A stretch of DNA of 64,000 nucleotides, from contig JBJOKE010000008.1 in assembly GCA_046046245.1 (NCBI GenBank), positions 129,485-193,484 of the forward strand. Reading direction: 5' to 3'. Source of the stretch: UBA4615 sp046046245 (GTDB taxonomy: Bacteria > Pseudomonadota > Gammaproteobacteria > Burkholderiales > Burkholderiaceae_E). Under the pieces are notes generated by a model. The model did not search any database and was not told the DNA's origin. It worked only from the letters and a program-made list of their open reading frames with translations. This document shows positions 16,892-25,231 of this stretch, in pieces. Position 1 is the stretch's first letter; every line of letters begins with the position of its first letter. Made by a program: the position numbers and the translations under genes.

Positions 16892-16903
16892 CCGCTCGCC
16901 TCG

Positions 16904-16919
16904 CCGCTCACCCGAGCGG
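16904..16919 (+). terminator. Hairpin after the VOC gene
   Basis: CCGCTC-ACCC-GAGCGG forms a perfect 6-bp stem, 12 nt past the stop. A competing longer pairing (CCGCTCG at 16892 with CGAGCGG at 16913) is also possible. There is no T-tract. Confidence 0.35.
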
Positions 16920-16946
16920 GCCAGCGGGCCGTGTGAGGCCGTCCGC

Positions 16947-16952
16947 TACACT
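16947..16952 (+). promoter_or_regulatory. -10 element of the second Bug receptor gene
   Basis: TACACT stands out in GC-rich sequence 33 nt before GTG 16986, leaving room for the GGAGGAG ribosome site at about 16972. A convincing -35 is not visible. Confidence 0.35.
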
Positions 16953-16985
16953 GCGCCCCGTCCGACGACGAGGAGGAGACATCCC

Positions 16986-17951
16986 GTGGACCGCCGTTCC
17001 GCCCTGCAGGCCGGGCTCGCCGCCGCCTGCGCCGCCGCCGCGCCGCGCGCGCTCGCCCAGCCCGCATTCCCGTCCGCCCCGGTCAGGCTGATCGTGACCT
17101 TCCCGGCGGGCGGCCCGACCGACGTCACCGCCCGTGCGCTCGCCGAGGCCACCTCGAAGCACCTCGGCCAGCCGGTGGTGGTCGAGAACCGGCCCGGCGC
17201 GGCCGGCACGCTCGGCTATGCCGCGCTCGCCACCGCGCGCCCGGACGGCTATACCGTCGCGATGACGCCGGTCACCGGGCTGCGGGTCTCGCAGATGGAA
17301 TCGACCGCCTGGAACCCGCTCAAGGACGTCCAGTACGTGATCGGGCTCACCGGCTACGTCTTCGCGGTGGTGGTCCGGGCCGACGCGCCGTGGAAGACGA
17401 TGAAGGAGCTGGCCGCCCACATCGCGGCGAATCCGGGCAAGGTCAGCTACGGCTCGCACGGCGTGGGCAGCTCGGTCCACATGGCGATGGAGGAGCTGTC
17501 GGGCGCCCAGAAGTGGAGCCTGACGCACGTGCCGTTCAAGGGCAGCGCCGACATGCTCGCCGCGCTGGTGGGCGGCCACGTCGACGTCGCGATGGACTCG
17601 ACCGGCGCGGTGCCGATGGTCGAATCCGGCCGCGTGCGCGTGATCGCGGTCTTCACCGAGCAGAGGACCGCGGTCTGGCCCGACGCGCCGACGCTGAAGG
17701 AGCTGGGCTTCGGCACGGTGGCCACCGGCCCCTACGGCATCGGCGCCCCGGCGGCCACGCCCGCCCCGATCGTCCGGACGCTGCACGACGCGTTCAAGCG
17801 CGGCCTCGAGGAGCCCTCGCACCTGAAGGCGCTCGAGCGCTACAACCAGCCGGTCTGGTACAAGTCGTCGGAGGACTACGCGGCCTGGATCCGCACGCAG
17901 CACGAAGCCGAGCGCCGCACGCTCGAACGGCTCGGGCTGCTGCGGAAATAG
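16986..17951 (+). CDS. Tripartite tricarboxylate transporter substrate-binding protein (Bug/TctC family)
   Basis: A 321-residue periplasmic receptor with a twin-Arg-like head (MDRRSALQ), an alanine-rich core and an ALA-QP cleavage site. PVRLIVTFPAGGPTDVTARA, ENRPGAAGTLGY and YGSHGVGSSVHMAME are Bug-family blocks. It starts with GTG 16986 behind a strong GAGGAGGAG. No tctAB genes are adjacent. It faces, tail to tail, the flavin reductase group at the edge of the aromatic-degradation region, so an aromatic or aliphatic carboxylate ligand is plausible (inference). It is only distantly similar to the receptor at 1285-2259. Confidence 0.9.
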   Translation: MDRRSALQAGLAAACAAAAPRALAQPAFPSAPVRLIVTFPAGGPTDVTARALAEATSKHLGQPVVVENRPGAAGTLGYAALATARPDGYTVAMTPVTGLRVSQMESTAWNPLKDVQYVIGLTGYVFAVVVRADAPWKTMKELAAHIAANPGKVSYGSHGVGSSVHMAMEELSGAQKWSLTHVPFKGSADMLAALVGGHVDVAMDSTGAVPMVESGRVRVIAVFTEQRTAVWPDAPTLKELGFGTVATGPYGIGAPAATPAPIVRTLHDAFKRGLEEPSHLKALERYNQPVWYKSSEDYAAWIRTQHEAERRTLERLGLLRK

Positions 17952-17983
17952 CGCGGCGGCTCAGCCCCGCTTCAGCGCCGCGC
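17951..17983. terminator. Inverted repeat over two convergent stops
   Basis: GCGCGGCG at 17951-17958 and CGCCGCGC at 17976-17983 form a perfect 8-bp stem around a 17-nt loop. It starts on the last base of the Bug receptor stop and covers the stop of the convergent flavin reductase gene. It could work in both directions, but lacks T-runs. Confidence 0.35.
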
Positions 17984-18644
17984 TCACCTTGTCGGCCGAG
18001 CCCTCCAGGCCGCCGAGCAGCGCGCGCTGGTCGCCCGGGATGACCATGCTGAACTTCGACTCGACCGAGGTGTACTCGAAGTAGCCCATCCGCGCGATCG
18101 GGCGGATCCTCGGTACGTCGACGAGGCCGTCCGCGTCGAGCACCTCGTCGGCGATGTGGACGGCCACGACACGGCCGAACACCACGTCGGCGCTGCCCAT
18201 GGGGCCGTTGCCCGGAAAGCGCAGCGTGTTCAGGTAGACGCACTCGAACTGGATCGGCGAGCGGGCCACGCGCTTCGGCCTCACGAGGCGCGAGGCGGCC
18301 TTCTCCAGGCCCGCGACCTCGAACTCGTCGACGCCCGGCGGCAGTTCCTGCGCGCTCGCGTTGACCGCCTCGCGCAGGTCCCAGGTCGCCATGTTCCAGA
18401 CGAATTCGCCGGTCTGCTCGGCATTGCGCACGCTGTCCTTGCGGCGGCCGTCGCTCGCCTGGTTCGCCGAGAACATCACGATCGGCGGATCGAAGGTCAC
18501 GTTCTGGAACTGGCTGTAGGGCGCGAGGTTGTCGCGGCCCTCGGCATCGACGGTCGAGATCCAGCCGATCGGGCGGGGCACGACGCAGGACTTGAACGGA
18601 TCGTGCTTGAGGCCGTGGGGGGTCTTGCCGGGTTCGTAGTACAT
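17961..18644 (-). CDS. Flavin reductase-like domain protein (DIM6/NTAB family)
   Basis: A 227-residue FMN-binding split-barrel protein. The family signature CVVPRPIGWISTVDAEGRDNL lies at about 20-40, followed by NVTFDPPIVMFS. Such proteins reduce flavin with NAD(P)H to feed a monooxygenase partner, or act as stand-alone flavoproteins. It is the distal gene of a minus-strand group with the hydroxychromene-carboxylate-isomerase-like protein (27 bp upstream) and an SDR. No monooxygenase component is seen in the window. AGGAGACCCGCC precedes the ATG. Confidence 0.88.
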   Translation of the reverse strand: MYYEPGKTPHGLKHDPFKSCVVPRPIGWISTVDAEGRDNLAPYSQFQNVTFDPPIVMFSANQASDGRRKDSVRNAEQTGEFVWNMATWDLREAVNASAQELPPGVDEFEVAGLEKAASRLVRPKRVARSPIQFECVYLNTLRFPGNGPMGSADVVFGRVVAVHIADEVLDADGLVDVPRIRPIARMGYFEYTSVESKFSMVIPGDQRALLGGLEGSADKVSAALKRG

Positions 18645-18671
18645 GGCGGGTCTCCTGTCCGACTGCGGCGC

Positions 18672-19289
18672 TCAGGCCGCGCGCGTCCGCAGGATCTCGT
18701 CCTCGACGTCCCGCAGCCGCTCCTTGCCGAACCACATCTCGTCGCCGACGAAGAAGGTGGGCGAGCCGAACGCGCCGCGCGCATGGGCCTGCTCGGTGCT
18801 GCGCAGCAGGCCCTCCTTCACCTCCGGCAGCTGGGACGCCTCGAGCAGCGCCGCGGCATCGAGCCCGGCCGCCGTCAGGGTCGAGACGATGGTCGGCACG
18901 TCGTCCATGTTCCTGCCGTCCTCCCACATCGCCGCGAACACCGCGTCGACGTAGCGCGCGAACACGCCGAGCCGCTGCGCGGCGACCGCGCCACGCATGA
19001 CCTTCAGCGTGTTGACCGGGAAATGCGGGTTCATCCGGAAGCGGTCGAGGCCGTGCCGCTCGACGAAGCGCGCCATGTCGTGCCGGTCGTAGGCGCGCTT
19101 GGTCGGGATGTCCCGGAACGCCTCCATCGGCGAGCGGTTGTTCGCGAGCTTGAACAGGCCGCCGAGCAGGATCGGCACGTACTCGACCGTCGTGCCGGTG
19201 CGCGCCTCGAGCGCGGGCAGCACCTTGTGGACGAGGTACGCGTTCGGGCTGCCGAAGTCGAACAGGAACTGGACGGCGGGACGGCTCAT
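18672..19289 (-). CDS. 2-hydroxychromene-2-carboxylate isomerase-like (DsbA-fold) protein
   Basis: A 205-residue thioredoxin-fold (kappa-GST-like) protein. FLFDFGSPNAYL at about 8-19 has the family's catalytic Ser in place of Cys. PILLGGLFKLANN and GSPTFFVGDEMWFGKERL, with the cis-Pro loop, match HCCA isomerases. The classical enzyme interconverts 2-hydroxychromene-2-carboxylate and trans-o-hydroxybenzylidenepyruvate in naphthalene degradation with glutathione. Many homologues have other roles, so the substrate is uncertain. It lies between the flavin reductase and an SDR, all minus strand. GGAGACC precedes the ATG. Confidence 0.88.
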   Translation of the reverse strand: MSRPAVQFLFDFGSPNAYLVHKVLPALEARTGTTVEYVPILLGGLFKLANNRSPMEAFRDIPTKRAYDRHDMARFVERHGLDRFRMNPHFPVNTLKVMRGAVAAQRLGVFARYVDAVFAAMWEDGRNMDDVPTIVSTLTAAGLDAAALLEASQLPEVKEGLLRSTEQAHARGAFGSPTFFVGDEMWFGKERLRDVEDEILRTRAA

Positions 19290-19353
19290 GCGGAGGTCTC
19301 CTCGGAGCGATCGGTGTGCGTTCGGGGCGCAGGAAGCGGCGGGCGGACCCCGC

Positions 19354-20082
19354 TCACCAGGACTCGATCCACGGCCTCAGCTCGGTCTCGTGGGTCCAGG
19401 CGTCGCGCGGCTGGGCGTGCAGCCGCCAGTATTCTTCGGCGATGTGCTCGGGGTCGAGGATGCCGCCGCGGTCCTTCGTCGCGTAGCGCTCGGGGAAGTT
19501 CGAGCGGATGAACTCGGTGTCGATCGCGCCGTCGATCACGACGTGCGCGACGTGGATGCCCTGCGGCCAGAGCTCGCGCGCCATGCTCTGCGCGAGCGCG
19601 CGCAGCGCGGCCTTCGCGCCGGCGAACGCGGCGAAGCCCTCGCGGCCGCGCAGGCTCGCGGTGGCGCCGGTGAAGAGGATCGTGCCGCGACCGCGCGGCA
19701 CCATCCGCCTGGCCACCTCGCGGCCCATCAGGAAGCCGCCGAAGCAGGCCATCTCCCAGACCTTGAAGTAGACCCGCGACGTGGTCTCGGTGACGGGGAA
19801 GCGGACGTTCGCGCCGATGTTGAAGACGGCGACCTCGATCGGCGCGATGTCGCGCTCGATGGTCTCGACGAGGGCGACGGTCTCGTCCTCCTTGCGCGCG
19901 TCGCTGCCGAAGGCGTGTGCGGTGCCGCCCTCGGCGCGGATCCGCGCGACCAGCGGCTCGAGCTTCGCGGCGTCGCGCCGGGTGACGCAGGCGACGTAGC
20001 CCTCGCGGGCGAAGCGGCGCGCGATCGCGCCGCCGGTGGCGTCGCCCGCGCCGACGACGAGGACCGCCCTGGGATCGGCCAT
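19354..20082 (-). CDS. SDR-family protein lacking the catalytic tyrosine
   Basis: 242 residues with a Rossmann motif VVGAGDATGGAIA (9-21) and FNIGAN at 87-92. At the active site Lys157 is kept, but Phe153 stands where the tyrosine should be (FAGAK), and the serine region reads FTGATASL. It therefore probably cannot donate a proton in the usual way. Such divergent SDRs occur beside aromatic and steroid catabolic genes, but the role is open. First gene of the group with the HCCA-isomerase-like and flavin reductase genes. AGGAGTCC precedes the ATG and a TATCAT -10-like element lies at 20111-20116. Confidence 0.85.
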   Translation of the reverse strand: MADPRAVLVVGAGDATGGAIARRFAREGYVACVTRRDAAKLEPLVARIRAEGGTAHAFGSDARKEDETVALVETIERDIAPIEVAVFNIGANVRFPVTETTSRVYFKVWEMACFGGFLMGREVARRMVPRGRGTILFTGATASLRGREGFAAFAGAKAALRALAQSMARELWPQGIHVAHVVIDGAIDTEFIRSNFPERYATKDRGGILDPEHIAEEYWRLHAQPRDAWTHETELRPWIESW

Positions 20083-20154
20083 GCCGGACTCCTGGAGATG
20101 AGCTCGGGCCGATGATAGGCCCGATGCCCGCCGCGCCGCGCGCGGCGTGCCGAT

Positions 20155-20817
20155 TCAGCGGGCGCTCGCGGCCTCGACGATCCGCATCCGCGCCTCGACC
20201 TTGCCGAGCAGCTCGGCCTGCCCGCGCTCGGCGTGGATCGCCCGCAGGTTGTTCAGCATGCGCAGCAGGATCCGGTCGGCGCGCGCCGGCTGCAGCAGGT
20301 GCTCGAGGCCGCCGCCGTGCGGGCCCGCGCGCCGAGTCAGCTCGTCGACGTCCAGGCTCGTGCCGGTGAACGGGTCGACGACGACGATGCCCTGGTGCAG
20401 GTTCACGCGGACGAGGAAATGGCCGGGGAAGGACACCCCGTCCAGGTCGAGGCCCACGTGGCGGCCGAACTCCATCAGCAGCACCGCGAGCGTGATCGGG
20501 ATGCCGCGGCGCGTCTCGAGCACGCGGTGCAGGTAGCTGTTGTCGGGGTCGTAGTAGTCGTCGAGGTTGCCGCCGAAGCCCTGGCGCCCGTAGACGAAGC
20601 GCAGCAGGCGCTGCAGGCGCGCCGTCTCGGTGGCGGCGCCCCGGCAGTCGTCGGCGAGCTGGCGTGCGAGCCGGTCGAACGCGGCGAGCGGCGCCTGCAG
20701 GTCGAGCGACGGATAGGCGTCGAGCGCGAGCGAGGCGGCCGCCTCGAGCAGCGGGATCGAGCCGGCGTCTCCGACCAGCATGCGGAAGTAGCCGAGGGGC
20801 GTGGTCGGTTCGTACAT
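20155..20817 (-). CDS. SirB1-family transglutaminase-like protein
   Basis: A 220-residue protein matching the SirB1 N-terminal domain, a transglutaminase-like fold (YcaA/SirB1 group). Visible blocks are YGRQGFGGNLDDYYDPDNSY, RRGIPITLAVLLMEFGRHVG and FPGHFLVRV, the last containing the candidate catalytic His. The catalytic Cys of true transglutaminases is not evident. The C-terminal helices (NNLRAIHAERGQAELLGKVE) resemble the TPR-like end found in this family, but are short. ATG 20817 has no ribosome site; a CATACT -10-like hexamer lies about 25 nt upstream. No functional link with the flanking aromatic genes is apparent. Confidence 0.82.
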   Translation of the reverse strand: MYEPTTPLGYFRMLVGDAGSIPLLEAAASLALDAYPSLDLQAPLAAFDRLARQLADDCRGAATETARLQRLLRFVYGRQGFGGNLDDYYDPDNSYLHRVLETRRGIPITLAVLLMEFGRHVGLDLDGVSFPGHFLVRVNLHQGIVVVDPFTGTSLDVDELTRRAGPHGGGLEHLLQPARADRILLRMLNNLRAIHAERGQAELLGKVEARMRIVEAASAR

Positions 20818-20926
20818 GTCGGTCGCACGCGGTGCGACGCAGTATGCCCCAGCGCCCGCCGGCTCCGCCCGGAGCCCCCGCGCGACAGCTGCCGCGGCCG
20901 CGGGTCGGACGGCACCGTCGGCGCGG

Positions 20927-21904
20927 CTAGGCCGACCGCCGCGGACGCTCCGGCCGGGCCCTTGCGCGCACCGAGCCCCGCCGGGCGCGCCCAGCCGCTC
21001 CGGGCCAGCGGGCGAGCCAGGCCGCGAGGTGCTCGGCGAGTCCGTCGGCCGCCGGCGACGACGCCCGCAGCACGGGGCGGTACAGGCAGACGGCGCGGAC
21101 CGTCTCCGGATCACGGACCCGCCGCAGCTGCAGCCCGAAGCTGCGGGCCACCACGCCGACGTAGGCCGGCGCGAGGGTCGCGGCGAGCCCCTGCGCGGCG
21201 ATGCCCAGCGCGGTCGTGGTGTGGTCGACGACGTCGACCGGCACGATCCGCTGGTCGTCGGGCACGTTGAGCCGCATCCGCGCGACGCTGCGCTCGTGGT
21301 CGCGACCGGCCGCGACCAGCGGATGACCGTGCAGGTCCGACCAGACGAGCGCGCGGCGCCGCGCGAGCGGGTGGTCGGGCGCGCACCAGAGCACCCAGGG
21401 GCTGTCGAACAGCGGCTCGCGGGCGACCTCGGGCCCCGTGGGCCGGTCCGGGCCGACCGCCAGGTCGACGTCGCCGCCGGCCACGCGGTCGACGAGCGCG
21501 TCGACCGGCACGTCGCGGATCCGGACGACGACCTTCGGGCGCAGCGCCCGGTACGCGCGGATCGCCTCGGGCAGCGCGGTCGCCGCGAGCACCTGCGGCG
21601 CACCCACGCGCACCACGCCGGCGGCGCGGTTGCGGACGTCGTCGGCCGCGCTCTCGGCGGCCTGCACCTGGCGCACCAGCGTCTCGGCCGAGGCGAGGAA
21701 GTCGCGCCCGGCGGCCGACAGCGCGACCGAACGGGTCGTCCGGTCGAAGAGCCGGAAGCCGAGCGTGGCCTCCAGATCCGCCACCAGCTGGCTGACCGCC
21801 TGCGCGGTGAGGCCAAGCCGCTCGGCCGCGGCGCTGAAGCCGAGATGCTCGGCGACGACCACGAAGGCCTCGACCTGGCGGACGGTGAAGCGAGTGAGCG
21901 GCAT
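20927..21904 (-). CDS. LysR-family transcriptional regulator of the meta-cleavage operon
   Basis: About 325 residues. An N-terminal winged helix covers about 1-60 (FTVRQVEAFVVVAEHLGFSA, then AVSQLVADLEATLGFRLFDR) and a periplasmic-binding-protein-like effector domain follows. It is divergent from hpaH, a standard arrangement in which a LysR protein activates the operon with the pathway substrate. ATG 21904 is taken as start; ATG 21922 is possible. Neither has a ribosome site, and GATAAT lies 6 nt before ATG 21904, suggesting a leaderless message. The inverted repeat in the intergenic region is the likely binding site. Confidence 0.9.
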   Translation of the reverse strand: MPLTRFTVRQVEAFVVVAEHLGFSAAAERLGLTAQAVSQLVADLEATLGFRLFDRTTRSVALSAAGRDFLASAETLVRQVQAAESAADDVRNRAAGVVRVGAPQVLAATALPEAIRAYRALRPKVVVRIRDVPVDALVDRVAGGDVDLAVGPDRPTGPEVAREPLFDSPWVLWCAPDHPLARRRALVWSDLHGHPLVAAGRDHERSVARMRLNVPDDQRIVPVDVVDHTTTALGIAAQGLAATLAPAYVGVVARSFGLQLRRVRDPETVRAVCLYRPVLRASSPAADGLAEHLAAWLARWPGAAGRARRGSVRARARPERPRRSA

Positions 21905-21910
21905 GGCCCG

Positions 21911-21930
21911 ATTATCAACCATCGCTTGAA
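21911..21930. promoter_or_regulatory. -10 of the LysR gene overlapping an inverted repeat
   Basis: On the minus strand GATAAT (21916-21911) ends 6 nt before the LysR start. ATCAA at 21914-21918 and TTGAA at 21926-21930 form a dyad with a 7-bp spacer, a LysR-type operator candidate overlapping the regulator's own promoter. This would fit autorepression. Confidence 0.4.
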
Positions 21931-21950
21931 GATCTCGGCGAAACGATTGC

Positions 21951-21979
21951 TTGTGCTCGCGGGCCGGGCTGCCGACACT
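21951..21979 (+). promoter_or_regulatory. Possible promoter of the hpa-like operon
   Basis: TTGTGC at 21951-21956, then 17 bp, then GACACT at 21974-21979. This is a weak sigma-70 match upstream of ATG 22029, as expected for a promoter needing LysR activation. Confidence 0.3.
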
Positions 21980-22028
21980 GGCCTGCCCACCGAACCGACG
22001 ACGCCGCCCCGGCGCGGCGCACACCCCC

Positions 22029-22832
22029 ATGCTGCAGACAGACGTCCACGCCGCGCTCGCGCGCGAGCTGATGCAGGCCGAGCGGACCCGCGTGCAGGTC
22101 GAGCAGTTCTCGAAGCGCCATCCGACGATGACCATCGAGGACGGCTACGCGATCCAGCGCGAGTGGATGCGGCTCGAGCTCGCCGCCGGCCGCCGCACCA
22201 TCGGCCACAAGATCGGCCTGACCTCGCGCGCGATGCAGCAGGCCTCGCAGATCACCGAGCCCGACTACGGCATGCTGCTCGACTCGATGGTGATCCGCGA
22301 CGGCAGCGAGGTCGAGGCCGCGCGCTTCCTCGTGCCGCGGCTGGAGGTCGAGTTCGCGTTCGTGCTCGCGAAGCCGCTGAAGGGCCCGGGCGTCACGCTC
22401 GTCGACGTGCTGAACGCCACCGACTGGGTCGTCCCCGCGCTCGAGCTGATCGACGCGCGGATCGAGCAGTTCGACCGCGTGACCAAGGCACCGCGCAAGG
22501 TGTTCGACACGATCGCGGACAACGCGGCGAACGCCGGCATCGTGACCGGCGGTCGCCCGATGCGCATCGACGCGATCGACTGGCGCTGGGCCGGCGCGAT
22601 GCTCTACAAGAACGGCGTGATCGAGGAGACCGGGCTCGGCGCCGCGGTGCTGAACCACCCGGCCAACGGCGTGGCCTGGCTCGCCAACCGGCTCGCGCCC
22701 TACGGCGAGTCGCTCGAGGCCGGCGAGATCGTGCTGGGCGGCTCGTTCACCCGACCCGTGTACTGCGCGGCGGGCGACACGCTGCACGCCGACTACGGCC
22801 CGCTGGGGTCGATCTCGGTGAAGTTCGTCTGA
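22029..22832 (+). CDS. hpaH: 2-oxo-hept-4-ene-1,7-dioate hydratase (HpaH-like)
   Basis: A 267-residue member of the FAH-like hydratase/decarboxylase group. It hydrates the 2-oxo-heptenedioate formed after ring cleavage and decarboxylation in homoprotocatechuate breakdown. IGHKIGLTSRAMQQASQITE, PDYGMLLDSM and RLEVEFAFVLAKPL (with the Glu-x-Glu metal site) match HpaH. The block VFDTIADNAANAGIVTGGR is also characteristic. First gene of the plus-strand operon; ATG 22029 begins where similarity begins. 20 bp before the dehydrogenase. An equivalent hydratase for another catechol (MhpD type) is the main alternative. Confidence 0.85.
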   Translation: MLQTDVHAALARELMQAERTRVQVEQFSKRHPTMTIEDGYAIQREWMRLELAAGRRTIGHKIGLTSRAMQQASQITEPDYGMLLDSMVIRDGSEVEAARFLVPRLEVEFAFVLAKPLKGPGVTLVDVLNATDWVVPALELIDARIEQFDRVTKAPRKVFDTIADNAANAGIVTGGRPMRIDAIDWRWAGAMLYKNGVIEETGLGAAVLNHPANGVAWLANRLAPYGESLEAGEIVLGGSFTRPVYCAAGDTLHADYGPLGSISVKFV

Positions 22833-22852
22833 CGTCGCGAGGAGCCTCTCCG

Positions 22853-24328
22853 ATGACCTCTCCAGCGCTCGATGTCGCCGGCATCGCGGTCTCGCCCGAC
22901 CACTACATCGACGGCCGCCGCGTGCCGTCGGCCGAGTCCTTCGAGGACCGCTGCCCGATCGACGGCCGGCTGCTCGGTCGCGTGGCCGAGGGCCTGCCCG
23001 AGCACGTCGAGGCCGCGCTCGCCGCCGCACAGCGCGCGTTCCCGGCCTGGAGCGCGATGACCGCGGCCGAGCGCAAGCCGTACCTCGACCGCTTCGCCGA
23101 GGAGATCGGCAAGCGGGCCGATGCGTTCTGCGTGCTGGAGAGCACCGACGCGGGCGTGCTGCTGTCGCGGATGCGGCACGGCGTCGTGCCGCGCGCGATG
23201 CTCAACATCACCTGGTTCGCACAGCATGCGCTCGGGCTGCAGGATCGGCCGATCGACACCGAGCAGGCGCACCACCGCGTGCGCCACGACCCGGCCGGCG
23301 TGGTCGTCGTCATCACGCCGTGGAACGCGCCGCTGATGCTGTCGACCTGGAAGCTGGGGCCGGCGCTCGCCGCGGGCAACTGCTGCGTGCTGAAGCCGCC
23401 CGAGTGGGCGCCGCTCACCTGCTCGCTGCTCGCCGACGCGGCGCACGCGGCCGGCCTGCCGCCAGGCGTGCTGAACGTCGTCCAGGGCACGGGTGCGCGG
23501 GCCGGCGCGGCGCTGGTCGCCGATCCGCGGGTCGCACGGATCTCGTTCACCGGGAGCGTGCCCACCGCGAAGACCATCGCGACGGCCGCCGCGGCGAACC
23601 TCGTGCCCTGCAGCCTGGAGCTCGGCGGCAAGAGTCCGTTCATCGTGCTGGAGGACGCCGACCTCGACGGCGCCGCCGCGACCGGCGCGCTGATGTACCG
23701 CAACGCGGGCCAGGTCTGCCTCGCCGGCACGCGCTTCCTCGTGCACGAGCGCATCGCCGCGCGCTTCGTCGAGACGATGCGCGCGCACGTCGAGCGGCTG
23801 ACCGTGGGCGACCCGCGCGAGGCGGCGACCGAGGTCGGCCCGATCATCCACCCGCGGCAGGTCGAGCGCGTGACGGGCTTCGTCGAGCGTGCGGTGGCCG
23901 GCGGCGCCCGCGTGCTCTGGGGCGGCGCACGTCATCCGTACGGCGCGCAGTACGTGGCGCCCACGATGCTGACCGACGTCGCGCAGGACAGCGAGATCGT
24001 GCAGAACGAGGTCTTCGGACCGGTGCTCACGCTGCAGACCTTCGCGACCGACGACGAGGCCGTGACCCTCGCCAACGGCACCGACTACGGCCTGGGCGGC
24101 GTCTGCTACGGCGAAACCGGGCACGCCACCGCCGTCGCCGACCGCGTGCGCACCGGCTTCATCTGGGTCAACAGCTTCGGCATCCGCGACCTCGCCGCGC
24201 CCTTCGGCGGCATCAGGCGCAGCGGCGTGGGCCGCGAGGGCGGCGACTGGAGCTTCGAGTTCTTCTGCGACGTGAAGGACGTGATCGTGCCGAAGAAGCC
24301 GTTCAAGGCGAGCTTCAGCCACCGCTGA
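22853..24328 (+). CDS. hpaE: 5-carboxymethyl-2-hydroxymuconate semialdehyde dehydrogenase (HpaE-like)
   Basis: A 491-residue aldehyde dehydrogenase. Catalytic Cys289 lies in NAGQVCLAGTR, the general-base Glu256 in LELGGKSP, and NAD-binding TPWNAPLMLS and FTGSVPTAKTI are clear. HpaE oxidises the ring-cleavage aldehyde of homoprotocatechuate to the dicarboxylate. The position between hpaH and the extradiol dioxygenase supports this assignment over generic betaine- or muconate-semialdehyde dehydrogenases, which share the fold. GAGGAG lies about 9 nt before ATG 22853. The gene after it begins 13 bp downstream. Confidence 0.85.
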   Translation: MTSPALDVAGIAVSPDHYIDGRRVPSAESFEDRCPIDGRLLGRVAEGLPEHVEAALAAAQRAFPAWSAMTAAERKPYLDRFAEEIGKRADAFCVLESTDAGVLLSRMRHGVVPRAMLNITWFAQHALGLQDRPIDTEQAHHRVRHDPAGVVVVITPWNAPLMLSTWKLGPALAAGNCCVLKPPEWAPLTCSLLADAAHAAGLPPGVLNVVQGTGARAGAALVADPRVARISFTGSVPTAKTIATAAAANLVPCSLELGGKSPFIVLEDADLDGAAATGALMYRNAGQVCLAGTRFLVHERIAARFVETMRAHVERLTVGDPREAATEVGPIIHPRQVERVTGFVERAVAGGARVLWGGARHPYGAQYVAPTMLTDVAQDSEIVQNEVFGPVLTLQTFATDDEAVTLANGTDYGLGGVCYGETGHATAVADRVRTGFIWVNSFGIRDLAAPFGGIRRSGVGREGGDWSFEFFCDVKDVIVPKKPFKASFSHR

Positions 24329-24341
24329 GAGGAGCGACACG

Positions 24342-25226
24342 ATGGGCGACGGACGGATCGTGGGCGCCGCGGTGGTCTCGCACCACCCGGGCCTGATGCA
24401 GTGCGAGGACTTCCGCAGGATGATGGGCGCGGGCCGGGACTCGGACCTGATCGCCGGCTACGCGCGGCTGCGCGAGCGGATCGATGCGGCGCGGCCCGAC
24501 GTGATCGTGATCTTCGACTCGCACTGGTTCACCACCGGCTACCACCTCGTGGACGCCGGCGACCGCTACGCCGGCACCTTCGTGTCCGACGAGATGCCGT
24601 GGTACCTGCACGGCGTGCCCTACGACTACCGCGGCCATCCGAAGCTCGCCTGGGCGATCGACGGCGCCTCGCGCGAGGCGGGCGGCCACGTCCGAGCGAT
24701 CGCGAACCCGGGGCTCGGCCGCACCTACGCGTCGCTGAACCTGGTCAAGCAGATGCGGCTCGAGCTCGACGACCTGCCGGTGGTGAGCGTGAGCTCGTGC
24801 CAGAACGCGCGCTGGCCGCACTTCCTCGACTCGGGCGCGCAGGTGGCCGAGGGCATCCGCCGCAGCGGCCTGCGCGTGGTGCTGCTCGCCTCGGGCGCGC
24901 TCAGCCACCGCTTCGTCGACATCGACTGGAAGCCGGTGCATCCGCGGATCTTCCACGAGAGCAACGTCTCGAGCCCCGAGAACGTCGAGAGCGACAAGGG
25001 TGCGATCGAGCTGTTCCGCCAGGGCCGGCACGACCTGATCCTCGAGCGCTGGGACACCGAGTACCGCAAGCGCCACTGGGAGGCCTTCGGCGCGCACTAC
25101 CTGAACATGGTGGGCGCGCTGGGCGGCGCGGCCTGCCGCGCGAAGGGCGAGCCGCTGTCCGACTACGAGAACGCACGCGGCACCGGCAACATCCACGTCT
25201 GGTTCGACGTGGCCGCGCAGGGGTGA
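24342..25226 (+). CDS. hpaD: Class III extradiol ring-cleavage dioxygenase (HpaD-like)
   Basis: A 294-residue LigB-fold enzyme, the ring-opening step of the operon. The N-terminal SHHPGL region, VIVIFDSHWFTT at about 48-60 and LLASGALSHRFVDID at about 175-190 resemble HpaD of Escherichia coli (Fe-dependent 3,4-dihydroxyphenylacetate 2,3-dioxygenase). The last two supply the conserved His residues of the active site. It would cleave a catechol next to a hydroxyl with O2. The exact substrate could differ; an ordinary homoprotocatechuate is the default. GGAGCGAC precedes the ATG; the stop is 5 bp before the hpaG start. Confidence 0.85.
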   Translation: MGDGRIVGAAVVSHHPGLMQCEDFRRMMGAGRDSDLIAGYARLRERIDAARPDVIVIFDSHWFTTGYHLVDAGDRYAGTFVSDEMPWYLHGVPYDYRGHPKLAWAIDGASREAGGHVRAIANPGLGRTYASLNLVKQMRLELDDLPVVSVSSCQNARWPHFLDSGAQVAEGIRRSGLRVVLLASGALSHRFVDIDWKPVHPRIFHESNVSSPENVESDKGAIELFRQGRHDLILERWDTEYRKRHWEAFGAHYLNMVGALGGAACRAKGEPLSDYENARGTGNIHVWFDVAAQG

Positions 25227-25231
25227 ACACC

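Noticed and set aside
20801..24328. A 1175-codon open frame covering the LysR and hpa genes
   Set aside because: It is in frame with hpaE only at its end. The rest is Arg/Ala/Gly/Pro low-complexity sequence from the high G+C content, opposite or out of frame with clear genes.
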